The notes: generated from the sequence alone by a model not told the origin. DNA of 64,000 nt from Nocardia rosealba (GCF_020216065.1 NZ_JAIWNA010000003.1:14882-78881); one strand, 5' to 3'; counted from the stretch's first letter, positions 8,918 through 18,561 are shown. Numbers and translations are program-made.

Positions 8918-9589
8918 TCAGCGATGGGGGCGTGGCGCAGGCACGCGCTGTGGCACCAGCACGCGCACGAGTTCGCGCAACGCGGCAGGCAGGTCCGCCG
9001 CCGAACCGCTTCCGCCGCGCACCCGAATCTCGAGCTCCGGCGCGGAACCACGATCCTTCTCCGGCCGAGCCCGCTGCTGGGCAGGCGCCGCAGACCCGAG
9101 GTCGTGCACGGTCACCCGAACTGGAACCGGTGCTGGAACCAGTGCCCCCTTCGGCATCTGGCCGGGCCGCAGAATCGGTGCCTTGCCACAGGAACCGGGC
9201 CGCCGCACCGGCACCCGCTCACTGCCGTCGACCGGACCTTCGACACCGCCACACCCCGCCGGAATCCCGGCATCAACGCCTCCCTCAGTGCCCGCGGTGG
9301 CGCACGGGCTGCCGGCAGCGCCGACCCCGGTAGGTCGTGGCGCGAGCGGCCCCGGCACCACGATCACAACGACGGGCCCAGGTGCGGCTTTCTCACCAGG
9401 CGGTGGCGGCGCAGGCGGTACAGATCCCGGTGCCGCCGCCCGAGACGGTGGGGAAACGACCTCTCCGTCACCCGGTGGCTGCGCGAGGACGGCACACACC
9501 GGGGCGGGATGACCGGCCGCCGGCGCCGCTACACCCACCGCGCAGAGGAGGGGAAAGGTGGTGATCAGGACACGCGTCAATGTGTTCAT
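8918..9589 (-). CDS. Secreted Pro/Ala-rich hypothetical protein
   Basis: 223 aa read from the ATG at 9589. MNTLTRVLITTFPLLCAVG is a clear signal peptide, cleaved near AAPAAG. The mature part is rich in Pro, Gly, Ala and Val with repeated short motifs (PPAPPPPGEK, PGPVVV), four or more cysteines and an RVRGGSG-type tail rich in Arg. I recognise no domain. The in-frame extension upstream of this ATG is rejected because it would hide the signal peptide. Coding reality is supported by the signal peptide and tight linkage with the M23 gene, but not by a family match. Confidence 0.6.
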   Translation of the reverse strand: MNTLTRVLITTFPLLCAVGVAAPAAGHPAPVCAVLAQPPGDGEVVSPPSRAAAPGSVPPAPPPPGEKAAPGPVVVIVVPGPLAPRPTGVGAAGSPCATAGTEGGVDAGIPAGCGGVEGPVDGSERVPVRRPGSCGKAPILRPGQMPKGALVPAPVPVRVTVHDLGSAAPAQQRARPEKDRGSAPELEIRVRGGSGSAADLPAALRELVRVLVPQRVPAPRPHR

Positions 9590-10002
9590 GGCACAACTGT
9601 CGACCGCACAATCCCTGAGCGGGACAACGATTTCCCGATTGTGGACAACTCCGGCACATGTGGATATCGCGCACTTCACCACGGAAATCCCCGGTCGGCG
9701 AGCGGGGGCGATTTCGGCCCTGGCCTGTCGCCGCGTAGACTGAACGAGCGGTTTGTGCTCAGCAGCAACACGTGTGCACGGCACGGACCGACTTCGCGCG
9801 CCACCCGTGCTCGTCCATCCGGTCGTCGCTCGCAACGCAGACGGTCCGCGAGGGCATGTCAGCGCGAGTTCTCCAGCGGATGAACAGTGAAATCGCCGGC
9901 TGGTCCCGATCACGTCGATCGGGTCCGGTGGTTTCGGTGGCGCCAGGGCAGTCGATCGCCGATCGGCTGCGTCAACCGGCAACGAAAGAGGGTACGGGAG
10001 CT
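9590..10002. promoter_or_regulatory. 413-bp divergent region before rpsB
   Basis: Non-coding stretch between the minus-strand secreted-protein gene and rpsB. It should carry the rpsB promoter; TAGACT at 9736-9741 is a candidate -10. It also contains an exact DnaA-box sequence on the minus strand (9640-9648). An open + frame leading into rpsB from 9772 is read as untranslated leader because S2 proteins start at MAVVTM. Confidence 0.45.
9640..9648 (-). promoter_or_regulatory. DnaA-box-like 9-mer upstream of rpsB
   Basis: TGTGGACAA on the + strand is the exact reverse complement of the actinobacterial DnaA box TTGTCCACA. It lies about 50 bases upstream of the secreted-protein start codon and 355 bases upstream of rpsB. 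Function is inference. Confidence 0.3.
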
Positions 10003-10884
10003 ATGGCTGTCGTAACTATGAAGCAGCTGCTCGACAGCGGCGCGCACTTCGGGCACCAGACTCGTCGGTGGAACCCGAAGATGAAGCGGTTCATCTTCAC
10101 CGACCGCAACGGCATCTACATCATCGACCTGCAGCAGACGCTGACCTACATCGACAAGGCCTACGAGTTCGTCAAGGAGACCGTCGCCCACGGTGGCACC
10201 GTTCTCTTCGTCGGCACCAAGAAGCAGGCCCAGGAGTCGATCGCGGCCGAGGCGACTCGCGTCGGTATGCCCTACGTCAACCAGCGCTGGCTGGGTGGCA
10301 TGCTCACCAACTTCTCGACCGTCCACAAGCGCCTGCAGCGCCTGAAGGAGCTCGAGGCCATGGAGCAGACCGGTGGCTTCGAGGGTCGCACCAAGAAGGA
10401 AATCCTCATGCTCACGCGTGAGATGACCAAGCTGGATCGCACCCTCGGTGGTATCCGCGACATGGCCAAGGTGCCCTCGGCCATCTGGGTCGTCGACACC
10501 AACAAGGAGCACATCGCCGTCGGCGAGGCTCGCAAGCTGAACATCCCGGTCATCGCGATCCTGGACACCAACTGCGATCCCGACCTGGTCGACTACCCGA
10601 TCCCGGGTAACGACGACGCGATCCGTTCCGCCGCTCTGCTCACCAAGGTCGTCGCCTCCGCGGTGGCCGAGGGCGTGCAGGCCCGCGCGGGCCGCGCTTC
10701 CGGCGATTCCAAGCCCGAAGCCGGTGCCGGCGAGCCCCTCGCCGAGTGGGAGCAGGAGCTGCTGGCTCAGGCGACCCCGGCCGCTGAAGCCCCCGCCGCC
10801 GAGGCCCCGGCCGCCGAGACCCCGGCCGAAGCCGCTGCCGAGGTGAAGGCCGACCCGGCCCAGCACACTCCGGCCGACTTCTGA
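10003..10884 (+). CDS. rpsB: 30S ribosomal protein S2
   Basis: uS2, a small-subunit protein bound near the neck of the 30S particle. The 293-aa sequence begins [19 protein letters not shown], contains the S2 signature helices ([48 protein letters not shown]) and ends in a Pro/Ala/Glu-rich tail of about 45 residues with repeated AEAPAAE units, a feature seen in several actinobacterial S2 proteins. The ATG at 10003 has GGGAG just upstream. It is separated from tsf by a large hairpin and a structured leader. Confidence 0.97.
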   Translation: MAVVTMKQLLDSGAHFGHQTRRWNPKMKRFIFTDRNGIYIIDLQQTLTYIDKAYEFVKETVAHGGTVLFVGTKKQAQESIAAEATRVGMPYVNQRWLGGMLTNFSTVHKRLQRLKELEAMEQTGGFEGRTKKEILMLTREMTKLDRTLGGIRDMAKVPSAIWVVDTNKEHIAVGEARKLNIPVIAILDTNCDPDLVDYPIPGNDDAIRSAALLTKVVASAVAEGVQARAGRASGDSKPEAGAGEPLAEWEQELLAQATPAAEAPAAEAPAAETPAEAAAEVKADPAQHTPADF

Positions 10885-10905
10885 GCTGATCGGTAGCACA
10901 CTGTT

Positions 10906-10948
10906 CACCTTGCCGACCCGTCTGAATTCAGACGAGGTCGGCAAGGTG
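10906..10948 (+). terminator. Large hairpin after rpsB
   Basis: The 13-base arm at 10906-10918 pairs perfectly with 10936-10948; inside it the 16-base perfect palindrome at 10919-10934 extends the stem, leaving a single bulged A at 10935. It starts 21 bases after the rpsB stop. No T-tract follows. It probably ends part of the rpsB transcripts or protects their 3' end. Confidence 0.65.
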
Positions 10949-11003
10949 GCGTAAATACCGAACGAACAACTGCCTGGCCCGGCCGAGACATCAGTTCTGC
11001 TCT

Positions 11004-11114
11004 GGTTTCTCGGCCGCCTCGATCTGGACTGACCAGAGGGTGCGACGAAGGAGCGCCCGCCGGGAGGGAAGATCGAGGCCCCCAGGGCCGAGAAACCCGC
11101 GGCGCCAGCCGCCA
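11004..11114 (+). promoter_or_regulatory. Structured leader of tsf, related to the rip1 leader
   Basis: The arm at 11004-11015 (GGTTTCTCGGCC) pairs perfectly with 11086-11097, and 11016-11025 pairs perfectly with 11070-11079, giving 22 paired bases around a 44-base apical part with a 6-base bulge. Directly after it, at 11097-11114, is an 18-nt segment containing the small hairpin GCGGC-GCCA-GCCGC. The same 18 nt occur upstream of rip1 at 24523-24540, again after an arm containing GGCCGA. The tsf ribosome binding site AGGAGG (11122-11127) follows within 8 bases. A cis-acting RNA element is likely; the mechanism is unknown. Confidence 0.6.
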
Positions 11115-11137
11115 TAGACACAGGAGGCTCGCCCCCG

Positions 11138-11962
11138 ATGGCGAACTACACCGCTGCTGATGTGAAGCGGCTCCGGGAGCTCACCGGCTCCGGCATGATG
11201 GACTGCAAGAACGCGCTGGCCGAGTCCGACGGCGACTTCGACAAGGCCGTCGAGGTCCTGCGCATCAAGGGCGCCAAGGATGTCGGCAAGCGTGCCGAGC
11301 GCGCCACCGCCGAGGGTCTGGTCATCGCCAAGGACGGCGTCATGATCGAGATCAACTCCGAGACCGACTTCGTCGCCAAGAACGCCGAGTTCCAGGAGCT
11401 GGCCGACGCGATCGTCACCGCGGCCGCCGCTGCCAAGCCGGCCGATCTGGACGCCCTCAAGGCGCTGAAGCTGGACAACAGCACCGTCGACGAGGCCGTG
11501 CAGGCGCTGGCCGCCAAGATCGGCGAGAAGCTGGAACTGCGTCGCGTCGTGTCCTTCGACGGCCCGGTCGCCACCTACCTGCACAAGCGTGCTTCGGACC
11601 TGCCGCCCGCCGTCGGCGTGCTGGTCGAGTACGAGGGTTCCGGCGACGCCGCCGCCGAGGCCGCTCGTGCCGCGGGCATGCAGGTCGCCGCGCTCAAGGC
11701 CAAGTACCTCACCCGCGACGAGGTGCCCGCCGAGACCGTCGAGAACGAGCGCCGCATCGCCGAGCAGACCGCGCGCGAAGAGGGCAAGCCCGACGCCGCA
11801 CTGCCGAAGATCGTCGAAGGCCGCGTCAACGGCTTCTTCAAGGATGTCGTCCTGCTCGAGCAGGCCGCCGTCACCGACTCCAAGAAGACCGTCAAGGCTC
11901 TTCTGGAGGACGCCGGCGTGACCGTGAAGCGTTTCGCGCGCTTCGAGGTCGGCCAGGCCTGA
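11138..11962 (+). CDS. tsf: Elongation factor Ts
   Basis: Guanine nucleotide exchange factor for EF-Tu. The 274-aa protein opens with the UBA-like domain [19 protein letters not shown] and the [11 protein letters not shown] motif, followed by two EF-Ts core repeats with the conserved [15 protein letters not shown] stretch (TDFV contacts EF-Tu) and ends FARFEVGQA, as in mycobacterial homologues. ATG start with AGGAGG ten bases upstream. The gene follows rpsB but is separated from it by a strong hairpin and a structured leader. It ends at a clear intrinsic terminator. Confidence 0.97.
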   Translation: MANYTAADVKRLRELTGSGMMDCKNALAESDGDFDKAVEVLRIKGAKDVGKRAERATAEGLVIAKDGVMIEINSETDFVAKNAEFQELADAIVTAAAAAKPADLDALKALKLDNSTVDEAVQALAAKIGEKLELRRVVSFDGPVATYLHKRASDLPPAVGVLVEYEGSGDAAAEAARAAGMQVAALKAKYLTRDEVPAETVENERRIAEQTAREEGKPDAALPKIVEGRVNGFFKDVVLLEQAAVTDSKKTVKALLEDAGVTVKRFARFEVGQA

Positions 11963-11974
11963 TCAGGCCGACCG

Positions 11975-12008
11975 ACGCCCCCGATGCGCTCAGCATCGGG
12001 GGCGTTTT
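11975..12008 (+). terminator. Intrinsic terminator after tsf
   Basis: A 13-bp perfect stem (11975-11987 with 11993-12005), five-base loop GCTCA, followed by TTT. It begins 12 bases after the tsf stop codon. This is a canonical Rho-independent terminator and the strongest one in the window. Confidence 0.9.
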
Positions 12009-12181
12009 GCCGTGCGCCGCCGACGCGCGGACCGACCCGGCGCGGGCCGCGCGCGAGGGGGTCTTGTGTGGTGGCGGTAACCGGATAAGGCAGGATGGAT
12101 GCCGCTCTGCCTTGCTGTGCGGCCTGCTCCGCGCGCCCGCAGTTCGAACCGATCTCACCTCGCCGAAGGAGACGAACACCC

Positions 12182-12910
12182 ATGACCGACCCGGGTAACG
12201 ACCGCCCTGGATATCGCCGGGTGCTGCTGAAGCTGGGTGGGGAGATGTTCGGTGGCGGTGGTGTCGGGCTCGATCCCGATGTCGTGCAGACCGTGGCCGA
12301 GCAGATCGCCGAGATCGTCGAGACAGGCGTCCAGGTGGCCGTGGTGATCGGCGGCGGCAACTTCTTCCGCGGCGCCGAGCTCGAGGAGCGCGGCATGGAA
12401 CGCGCCCGCTCCGACTACATGGGCATGCTCGGCACCGTGATGAACAGCCTTGCGCTACAAGACTTTCTGCAGCAGCAGGGGGTGGATACGCGCGTGCAGA
12501 CCGCCATCACGATGGGCCAGGTCGCCGAGCCGTACCTCCCGCTGCGCGCCAAGCGTCACCTGGAGAAGGGTCGCGTGGTGATCTTCGGTGCGGGCATGGG
12601 CATGCCCTACTTCTCCACCGACACGACCGCGGCCCAGCGTGCGCTCGAGATCGGCGCCGACGTGGTGCTGATGGCCAAGGCCGTCGACGGCGTGTTCGAC
12701 GCCGACCCGCGCGTGGACGACAACGCCAGCATGTTCACCGAGATCACCCACAAGGAAGTGATCGAGAAGGGTCTGAAGGTGGCCGATGCCACCGCTTTCA
12801 GCCTTTGCATGGACAACCAGATGCCGATGCTGGTGTTCAATCTGTTGATCAAGGGCAATATTGCTCGTGCGGTCGCCGGTGAACCCATCGGCACCTTGGT
12901 TCGGTCCTGA
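12182..12910 (+). CDS. pyrH: Uridylate kinase
   Basis: UMP kinase of the amino-acid-kinase fold (UMP + ATP to UDP + ADP), hexameric and cytosolic. The 242-aa sequence has [13 protein letters not shown] near the N-terminus, [11 protein letters not shown] (phosphate-binding glycines), the [16 protein letters not shown] region, and [20 protein letters not shown] with [10 protein letters not shown] in the C-terminal half. The ATG at 12182 is preceded by GAAGGAGACG. An upstream in-frame extension over the terminator region is rejected. frr follows, the usual neighbour. Confidence 0.96.
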   Translation: MTDPGNDRPGYRRVLLKLGGEMFGGGGVGLDPDVVQTVAEQIAEIVETGVQVAVVIGGGNFFRGAELEERGMERARSDYMGMLGTVMNSLALQDFLQQQGVDTRVQTAITMGQVAEPYLPLRAKRHLEKGRVVIFGAGMGMPYFSTDTTAAQRALEIGADVVLMAKAVDGVFDADPRVDDNASMFTEITHKEVIEKGLKVADATAFSLCMDNQMPMLVFNLLIKGNIARAVAGEPIGTLVRS

Positions 12911-12959
12911 CCCCGCACTCGCGGACGATGACGATGACGACGCTGTGGAGGAACCGGTC

Positions 12960-13517
12960 GTGATTGATGAAGCGCTCTTCGATGCCGAGGAGAAAATGGA
13001 GAAGGCCGTCTCGGTAGCGAAGGACGATCTGGGCAGCATCCGCACCGGGCGCGCCAACCCGGGCATGTTCACCCGGGTCCTGGTCGACTACTACGGCACG
13101 CCGACGCCGATCACCCAGATGTCCAGCATCTCCGTGCCCGAGCCGCGCATGGTGGTGATCAAGCCGTACGAGCAGAGCCAGCTCGGTCCGATCGAGAACG
13201 CCATCCGCAACTCCGATCTCGGCGTGAACCCCACCAACAACGGTGACATCCTGCGCATCACGATCCCGCAGCTCACCGAGGAGCGGCGCCGCGAGATGGT
13301 GAAGATGGCCAAGGGCAAGGGTGAGGACGCCAAGGTCTCGATCCGCAACGTCCGTCGCAAGGCGATGGAAGAACTGGGCCGGATCCAGAAGGATGGTGAA
13401 GCGGGCGAGGACGAGGTCGGGCGCGCCGAGAAGGAGCTCGACAAGACCACCGCCAAGTACGTGGGCCAGATCGACGAGCTGGTCAAGCACAAGGAAGCCG
13501 AACTGCTCGAGGTCTGA
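12960..13517 (+). CDS. frr: Ribosome recycling factor
   Basis: Splits post-termination ribosomes with EF-G. The 185-aa protein has the family start (V)[16 protein letters not shown], the [12 protein letters not shown] motif with the ribosome-contacting Arg, and the [16 protein letters not shown] hinge region. The GTG start at 12960 gives the standard length; a longer frame beginning inside the pyrH 3' region is rejected. TGGAGGA lies about ten bases upstream. Between pyrH and frr there are 49 bases. Confidence 0.96.
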   Translation: MIDEALFDAEEKMEKAVSVAKDDLGSIRTGRANPGMFTRVLVDYYGTPTPITQMSSISVPEPRMVVIKPYEQSQLGPIENAIRNSDLGVNPTNNGDILRITIPQLTEERRREMVKMAKGKGEDAKVSIRNVRRKAMEELGRIQKDGEAGEDEVGRAEKELDKTTAKYVGQIDELVKHKEAELLEV

Positions 13518-13567
13518 GCGCAGATCTCGCCAGTCCCGCTCGTGCGGGGGATGAACGGAACGACGAG

Positions 13568-14539
13568 TTGAGCGACGGGACAATCGTGGCCGAAGACGCC
13601 GCCGCCACAGGTGCGGCACCGGAACCGGAATCGCCGCCGGACACGGTCGAGCCGACCGGCGCGGCCGCGGCAGGGGACGAACCCGGCGCGGCCGTGCCGC
13701 AGGAACAGCCGCAGGCTCCGGCCTCGCGGGCGGGTCGCAACCTGCCCGCGGCGCTGGCGGTCGGCTTGGGCCTCGGGTTGTCGCTGATCGCGATCCTGTT
13801 GTTCGTTCCGAAGGTGTTCATCGGCGTCGCCGGTGTCGGTGTCGGCGTGGCCATGTGGGAGGTCACCAAGCGGCTGCGCGAAGCCGACGTCCTGGTGCCG
13901 CGCATCCCGTTGCTCGTCGGCGGCCAGGCGGTGTTCTGGCTCGGCTGGCCGTGGGGCGCGAGCGGGGTGCTCGGCGCGTTCGCCGCGACGGCGTTGACCT
14001 GCATGGTCTGGCGCCTGTTCGATCACGGCCTGAGCACCGCGCCACGGAACTTCCTGCGCGACACCGCGATCGCGATCTTCACGCTGTCCTGGATCCCGCT
14101 GCTCGCGGCGTTCTCGACGCTGCTGCTGCTCGAACCCGACGGCAACCTGCGGGTGCTCACGTTCATGATCCTCGTCGTCTGCTCCGATGTCGGCGGTTAC
14201 GTCGCAGGCGTGCTGTTCGGCAGGCATCCGATGGTGCCCGCGATCAGCCCGAAGAAGTCGTGGGAAGGGTTCTGCGGTTCATTGGTGTTCAGCGTGATCG
14301 GTGGTCTGCTCACCGTCACGCTGCTGCTCGAGGCCAACTCGATGATCGGTGTGGTGCTCGGTGTCGGCCTGGTGGTCGTGGCGACCCTCGGCGACCTGAT
14401 CGAATCGCAGATCAAGCGTGAACTCGGTATCAAGGACATGGGCACGCTGCTGCCCGGACACGGCGGGATCATGGACCGGCTCGACTCGATGCTGCCCTCG
14501 GCGTTCGTGTCGTGGCTGGTACTCAGCGCGTTGGTCTGA
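13568..14539 (+). CDS. cdsA: Phosphatidate cytidylyltransferase
   Basis: Integral membrane enzyme converting phosphatidic acid and CTP to CDP-diacylglycerol. The 323-aa protein has a Pro/Glu/Ala-rich cytosolic N-terminus of about 58 residues, about eight membrane helices and the C-terminal CDS signature SQIKRELGIKDMGTLLPGHG followed by GIMDRLDS, with the conserved K-D and D-R-x-D residues. The start is TTG at 13568; a GTG six codons later is an alternative. It lies directly after frr as in mycobacteria. Confidence 0.94.
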   Translation: MSDGTIVAEDAAATGAAPEPESPPDTVEPTGAAAAGDEPGAAVPQEQPQAPASRAGRNLPAALAVGLGLGLSLIAILLFVPKVFIGVAGVGVGVAMWEVTKRLREADVLVPRIPLLVGGQAVFWLGWPWGASGVLGAFAATALTCMVWRLFDHGLSTAPRNFLRDTAIAIFTLSWIPLLAAFSTLLLLEPDGNLRVLTFMILVVCSDVGGYVAGVLFGRHPMVPAISPKKSWEGFCGSLVFSVIGGLLTVTLLLEANSMIGVVLGVGLVVVATLGDLIESQIKRELGIKDMGTLLPGHGGIMDRLDSMLPSAFVSWLVLSALV

Positions 14540-14544
14540 GGCGC

Positions 14545-14913
14545 TCAGGGTTGCCGGGCGGCATGGCGTAGCTGCAGGATGCGGATGCCGCCGACCAGCC
14601 CCATCACCAGTGCGCCGAGGATCACCGACAGCAGCACCATGATTCCCAGCGGTAGCGAGAAGCTCCAGAACAGCAGCGTCACCTGCACCTTGTCGAGATT
14701 CTGCAGGATGAAGATCAGCAGGACGATCCCGAAGATCGCGGCAGCGAGCAACGCCATCCACGTGTAGCCGGTGCGCGACCGCACCAGCGCGTCCGGCTTC
14801 GGTCGTTTGACGGGTGCGTGCGTGGCAGGCGCATGCTCGGGTTCCCGGCCGGCGGTGGGCTCGGCCTCAGGCTCGCGCGCCGGTGGCGTGCCTGATTCTG
14901 CGTTCGTGGACAT
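14545..14913 (-). CDS. LapA/DUF1049-type membrane protein
   Basis: A 122-aa protein with an N-terminal half rich in Pro, Glu and Ala, then two membrane helices (about 50-70 and 83-107). The second part contains the LapA-like pattern IFILQNLDKVQVTLLFWSF, typical of DUF1049 (lipopolysaccharide assembly protein A domain). In mycolata without LPS the function is unknown. The ATG at 14913 is chosen over an upstream in-frame ATG because the family starts near here. Its stop is 5 bases from the stop of the convergent cdsA. Confidence 0.82.
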   Translation of the reverse strand: MSTNAESGTPPAREPEAEPTAGREPEHAPATHAPVKRPKPDALVRSRTGYTWMALLAAAIFGIVLLIFILQNLDKVQVTLLFWSFSLPLGIMVLLSVILGALVMGLVGGIRILQLRHAARQP

Positions 14914-15014
14914 ACCTCGATCATGGCCGACCGCTATCACCGCTGCACGCATCTTCTCGATAACGGCGCCCGGCGTGGCGGCCCGGTCGCGGCGTTTGGG
15001 ACAATGGAGGAATT

Positions 15015-16124
15015 ATGGCCACCTCCCTGCCCCTTGTGTTCGATGCCCCGCGTCGCGGTATGCCGCCGCGCCACCTCGCCGATCTCGACGCGGACGAGCG
15101 CAAGGCCGCGGTGCAGGAGCTGGGCCTGCCGAAGTTCCGCGCCGATCAGCTGGCCCGCCAGTACTACGGCCGCCTGCAGTCCGATCCGGCGCAGATGACG
15201 GATCTGCCCGCCGACGTGCGCGAGAAGGTGGGCGAGACGCTGTTCCCGCCGCTGCTCGACGTGGTGCGTCACCTGGCCTGCGACGAGGGCGACACCCGCA
15301 AAACGCTCTGGCGAGCGCACGACGGCACGCTGCTCGAGAGCGTGCTCATGCGCTACCCCGACCGCAACACGCTGTGCATCTCCAGCCAGGCGGGCTGTGG
15401 CATGGCGTGCCCGTTCTGTGCGACCGGCCAGGCGGGGCTCACCCGCAATCTGTCGACCGCCGAGATCGTCGACCAGGTGCGGGCCGCGGCCGCCGCCCTA
15501 CGCGACGGCGAGGTGCACGGTGGACCGGGCCGGTTGTCCAACATCGTGTTCATGGGCATGGGTGAGCCCCTCGCGAACTACAAGCGCGTGGTCAACGCGG
15601 TCCGCCGGATCACCTCGCCCGCCCCCGACGGCCTCGGCATCTCGCAGCGGTCGGTGACGGTGTCGACCGTCGGCCTCGCGCCTGCGATCCGCAAGCTGGC
15701 GGACGAGGACATGTCGGTCCGCCTGGCCGTCTCGCTCCACACCCCCGACGACGAACTGCGCGACACCCTGGTCCCGGTCAACAACCGCTGGCCCATCTCC
15801 GAGGTCCTCGACGCCGCCCGCTACTACGCCGACAAGTCCGGCCGCCGCGTCTCTATCGAATACGCCCTGATCCGCGACGTGAACGATCAACCGTGGCGCG
15901 CCGACATGCTCGGCAAGAAACTCCACAAGGCCCTCGGCCCGCTGGTCCACGTGAACCTGATCCCGCTCAATCCCACCCCGGGCAGCGAGTGGGATGCCAG
16001 CCCGAAGCCGGTCGAGAAGGAGTTCGTACGCCGCGTGATCGCCCAGGGTGTGTCCTGCACAGTGCGCGATACCCGCGGCCAGGAGATCGCCGCGGCCTGC
16101 GGTCAGCTCGCGGCCGAGGGGTGA
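15015..16124 (+). CDS. rlmN: Dual-specificity rRNA/tRNA methyltransferase RlmN
   Basis: Radical-SAM enzyme that methylates C2 of A2503 in 23S rRNA and A37 of some tRNAs. The 369-aa protein has the radical-SAM cluster motif C128-GMA-C132-PF-C135, the downstream [11 protein letters not shown] box, a methyl-carrying cysteine region near the C-terminus ([12 protein letters not shown], followed by AAACGQL), and the usual length. ATG start with GGAGG five bases upstream. The family assignment is secure; the related Cfr is less likely given this housekeeping context. Confidence 0.95.
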   Translation: MATSLPLVFDAPRRGMPPRHLADLDADERKAAVQELGLPKFRADQLARQYYGRLQSDPAQMTDLPADVREKVGETLFPPLLDVVRHLACDEGDTRKTLWRAHDGTLLESVLMRYPDRNTLCISSQAGCGMACPFCATGQAGLTRNLSTAEIVDQVRAAAAALRDGEVHGGPGRLSNIVFMGMGEPLANYKRVVNAVRRITSPAPDGLGISQRSVTVSTVGLAPAIRKLADEDMSVRLAVSLHTPDDELRDTLVPVNNRWPISEVLDAARYYADKSGRRVSIEYALIRDVNDQPWRADMLGKKLHKALGPLVHVNLIPLNPTPGSEWDASPKPVEKEFVRRVIAQGVSCTVRDTRGQEIAAACGQLAAEG

Positions 16125-16177
16125 CCTCCGGCGCCGGGTGGTCGCCGCCCGTCGGTACGACGGATCGACAAGGCTTG

Positions 16178-18331
16178 TCAGCCTAGATCGGTGAGCACGG
16201 TCCGGGCTTCGTCGAGAAAGTTCGCGGCGGCAGGCCCCCATGCGTAGCGTGCGGCGTCGAGCGTGCCGATCAACGCGGCGAGCGGATCGGGGTTGGTCGC
16301 TTGGTGCACCGCGGCCCACATCCAGAAGTTCGCGCGGTCACCGACCAATGATCGGCGTGCGCGCAGTTCGGCTTCCGGTGTCAGGGTCCGGCTTTCGATA
16401 CTCGCGACCACATCCGGGTCATCGGCCAGGTGCGCGAATTCGGCCGTTCGGCGCACAGCCCACCACGTCATCTGGTTCTGCCGGTCGGTGGGCAGATCCG
16501 CTAGAAGGTCGGTGTCGCCTCCCAATGGACCGTGCCCCGCGCCGGTGCGGGTGCCGTCGGATCGGCGTGGCACCGGGTATAGCTCACCGAGCAACGGGAT
16601 CACGGCGAAACCGATTCCGGTCGACTCGATCCGGGCGAGATCGCCCTCGCCGAATCCGCTGCCGGTGAAACGTTCCAGTGCGACAAGTCCCTTGGCGATC
16701 CGGTGGCCGTAGTCGTCGAAATCCAGGTCACGCAGGATCGGCTCGAGCGCGGGGTCGTTCTGCGGTTCGCCGAGTTCGAACGCGGCGACGATCCGGCCGT
16801 CGTCGGCGAAAGACAGCCGCGTCACACCGTTGACGTTCCAGTACAGCGATGCCGCGCGTGTACCACGGGACAACGCGCGCAGTTCCGGTACATGGCTGCC
16901 CTGGTAACCGTTGTACTCGACTGCCAGCACCGCGTCGGTGAGGGGAGCCACCGCGATCCACGGGTCACCGCCGGTCATCGCGCGCTCCTCGAGCGCGGCC
17001 ATCTCCTCGGGTGCGGTGGGGTCGGCGCCGAAAGCACGGACGACACCGTCGGGTCGCGCGGCGGCGACGACGGTGATCGTCGCGGCCTCGGCGAGCGAAG
17101 ACGTCTCCACCCAGCGATAGGGGTCCTCCGGCCTGGCCGCGAGGAGCGGCTCGGCTTCGCCCCGCAACCGGTGACCGAGCCGATCGGTGCGCTTGTGCAC
17201 GATGGTGTCGGCGATCGGCGACTGCCACACGGTGATCTGGAAGGACTCGGGTCGCTCGGCCTCGTCGCGACCGGCGGCATGAACCCGGACGCGGTAGGTC
17301 CCCGGCCACGGCGGCGTCAGTTCCTCGAGCGAACCGTATCCGCCATATCCCGCGGCGGGCGGTGCGCCGAGTACCGATGCCAGTCCGCGCGTCGCCGTCC
17401 AGGAGACCTCGACGACCTCGTCCCATCCGCTCGTATCGACCTCGGCCGGTGGGCCCTCGAATACCTCGACTCGCACCGAGACGGTGCCATCGGCGGTCCC
17501 GGTCCGCACCGCGACGCCTCCGGGAACGACCGTGACCAGGCCGTTCTCGCCGAACTCCGCGGTTTCAGGGAAGTCGGACTCGGTCAGCGCGAATCGATGG
17601 TCGTCGGCCCGCACGGCACCGGAGGTATAGCGCGGATACAGGTACCCGTCGCGGACCTTCGCGATGTGCGCGGCAGCGTACTCAGCCGGCATCGGCGCGG
17701 CGCGCAGCAGGGGGCACGCCGCGATCAGGCCGGCGCCGATCACCCGCGCGGGATCGTCGCCTTCGCCCAGAGTCCGCAGCACGATCGTTGCCACGGCCAC
17801 CCCCAAAGCGAGGTAGCCCGCACCATGCGCGGCCGTGACTCCGGACTCGTCGAGCGTGCTCGCGGATTCGGGCAGGCTGGGGGAGCGCAGTTGTCCGGCG
17901 ACGTCGGAATGTTCGCTGAGCCGGGCGGTCAGCGCGACGACCGACCCCAGTGCGCCGGGGCGGACGGCCTCCAGTTTATCGACCGCTGTCGTCATTTCGC
18001 TGTTGCCCGACATGTACCCGAACATGACGGCCCGACCGTCCCGCTGTTCGGGCAGCAACGCGACCACGTCCGGCGCCGCCGGTACGACGAGCTCGGCGAC
18101 GGGCAACTCGAGTGCGCCGAGTATCCGCTCGGGCAGCAGCTGTCCGAGTAGGGAGAGCTCGGCACGGATACCGCGCTCCGCGAGCGCATGTGGCGCGGAC
18201 TCGTTGCTGGTCAGCCGTAGTTTTCCCAGCGTGGCCGCTGGTCGCGACGGAATCCGTGACCGTACCGTCCGCATGGTCTCGATCACGATCGGTGCGAGCT
18301 CGTCGATGACCGCGTCCGCAATTTCCGTCAT
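16178..18331 (-). CDS. Large multi-domain protein with DUF6461-like C-terminal half
   Basis: 717 aa, cytosolic by sequence (no signal peptide). I see three parts: an alpha-rich Ala/Leu/Glu-rich N-terminal section (about 1-230); a beta-rich middle (about 235-385) with FEGPPAEVDTSGWDEVVEV and PPWPGTYRVRVHAAG, resembling stand-alone actinobacterial beta-sandwich proteins; and a C-terminal half (about 400-600) with WIAVAPLTDAVLAVEYNGYQG, LRALSRGTRAASLYWNVNG and FADDGRIVAAFE, which resembles DUF6461. The last 110 residues are helical. No function is known. It is divergent from the L11 paralogue across 230 bp. Confidence 0.72.
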   Translation of the reverse strand: MTEIADAVIDELAPIVIETMRTVRSRIPSRPAATLGKLRLTSNESAPHALAERGIRAELSLLGQLLPERILGALELPVAELVVPAAPDVVALLPEQRDGRAVMFGYMSGNSEMTTAVDKLEAVRPGALGSVVALTARLSEHSDVAGQLRSPSLPESASTLDESGVTAAHGAGYLALGVAVATIVLRTLGEGDDPARVIGAGLIAACPLLRAAPMPAEYAAAHIAKVRDGYLYPRYTSGAVRADDHRFALTESDFPETAEFGENGLVTVVPGGVAVRTGTADGTVSVRVEVFEGPPAEVDTSGWDEVVEVSWTATRGLASVLGAPPAAGYGGYGSLEELTPPWPGTYRVRVHAAGRDEAERPESFQITVWQSPIADTIVHKRTDRLGHRLRGEAEPLLAARPEDPYRWVETSSLAEAATITVVAAARPDGVVRAFGADPTAPEEMAALEERAMTGGDPWIAVAPLTDAVLAVEYNGYQGSHVPELRALSRGTRAASLYWNVNGVTRLSFADDGRIVAAFELGEPQNDPALEPILRDLDFDDYGHRIAKGLVALERFTGSGFGEGDLARIESTGIGFAVIPLLGELYPVPRRSDGTRTGAGHGPLGGDTDLLADLPTDRQNQMTWWAVRRTAEFAHLADDPDVVASIESRTLTPEAELRARRSLVGDRANFWMWAAVHQATNPDPLAALIGTLDAARYAWGPAAANFLDEARTVLTDLG

Positions 18332-18561
18332 TGCCCCTCGTTTCGCTGTCCCGACCGTGTGCCTGGAATGTACCTGGGGACCAGGCCGGGCCAGAGGATG
18401 GCCAGACGCGGCCTGGATCGATGCTCAGGGGCCGCCGGGCCTCGAGCGGGCAATGCGTGCGGGCGGCCGACATGGCGAGTCGGCGGGGAATTCGAAACTG
18501 TTGCGGCCCAGGCGTTATCGGCGCGGGACCGCAATGATGCGCGCGTCCGAGATCGTTGACT

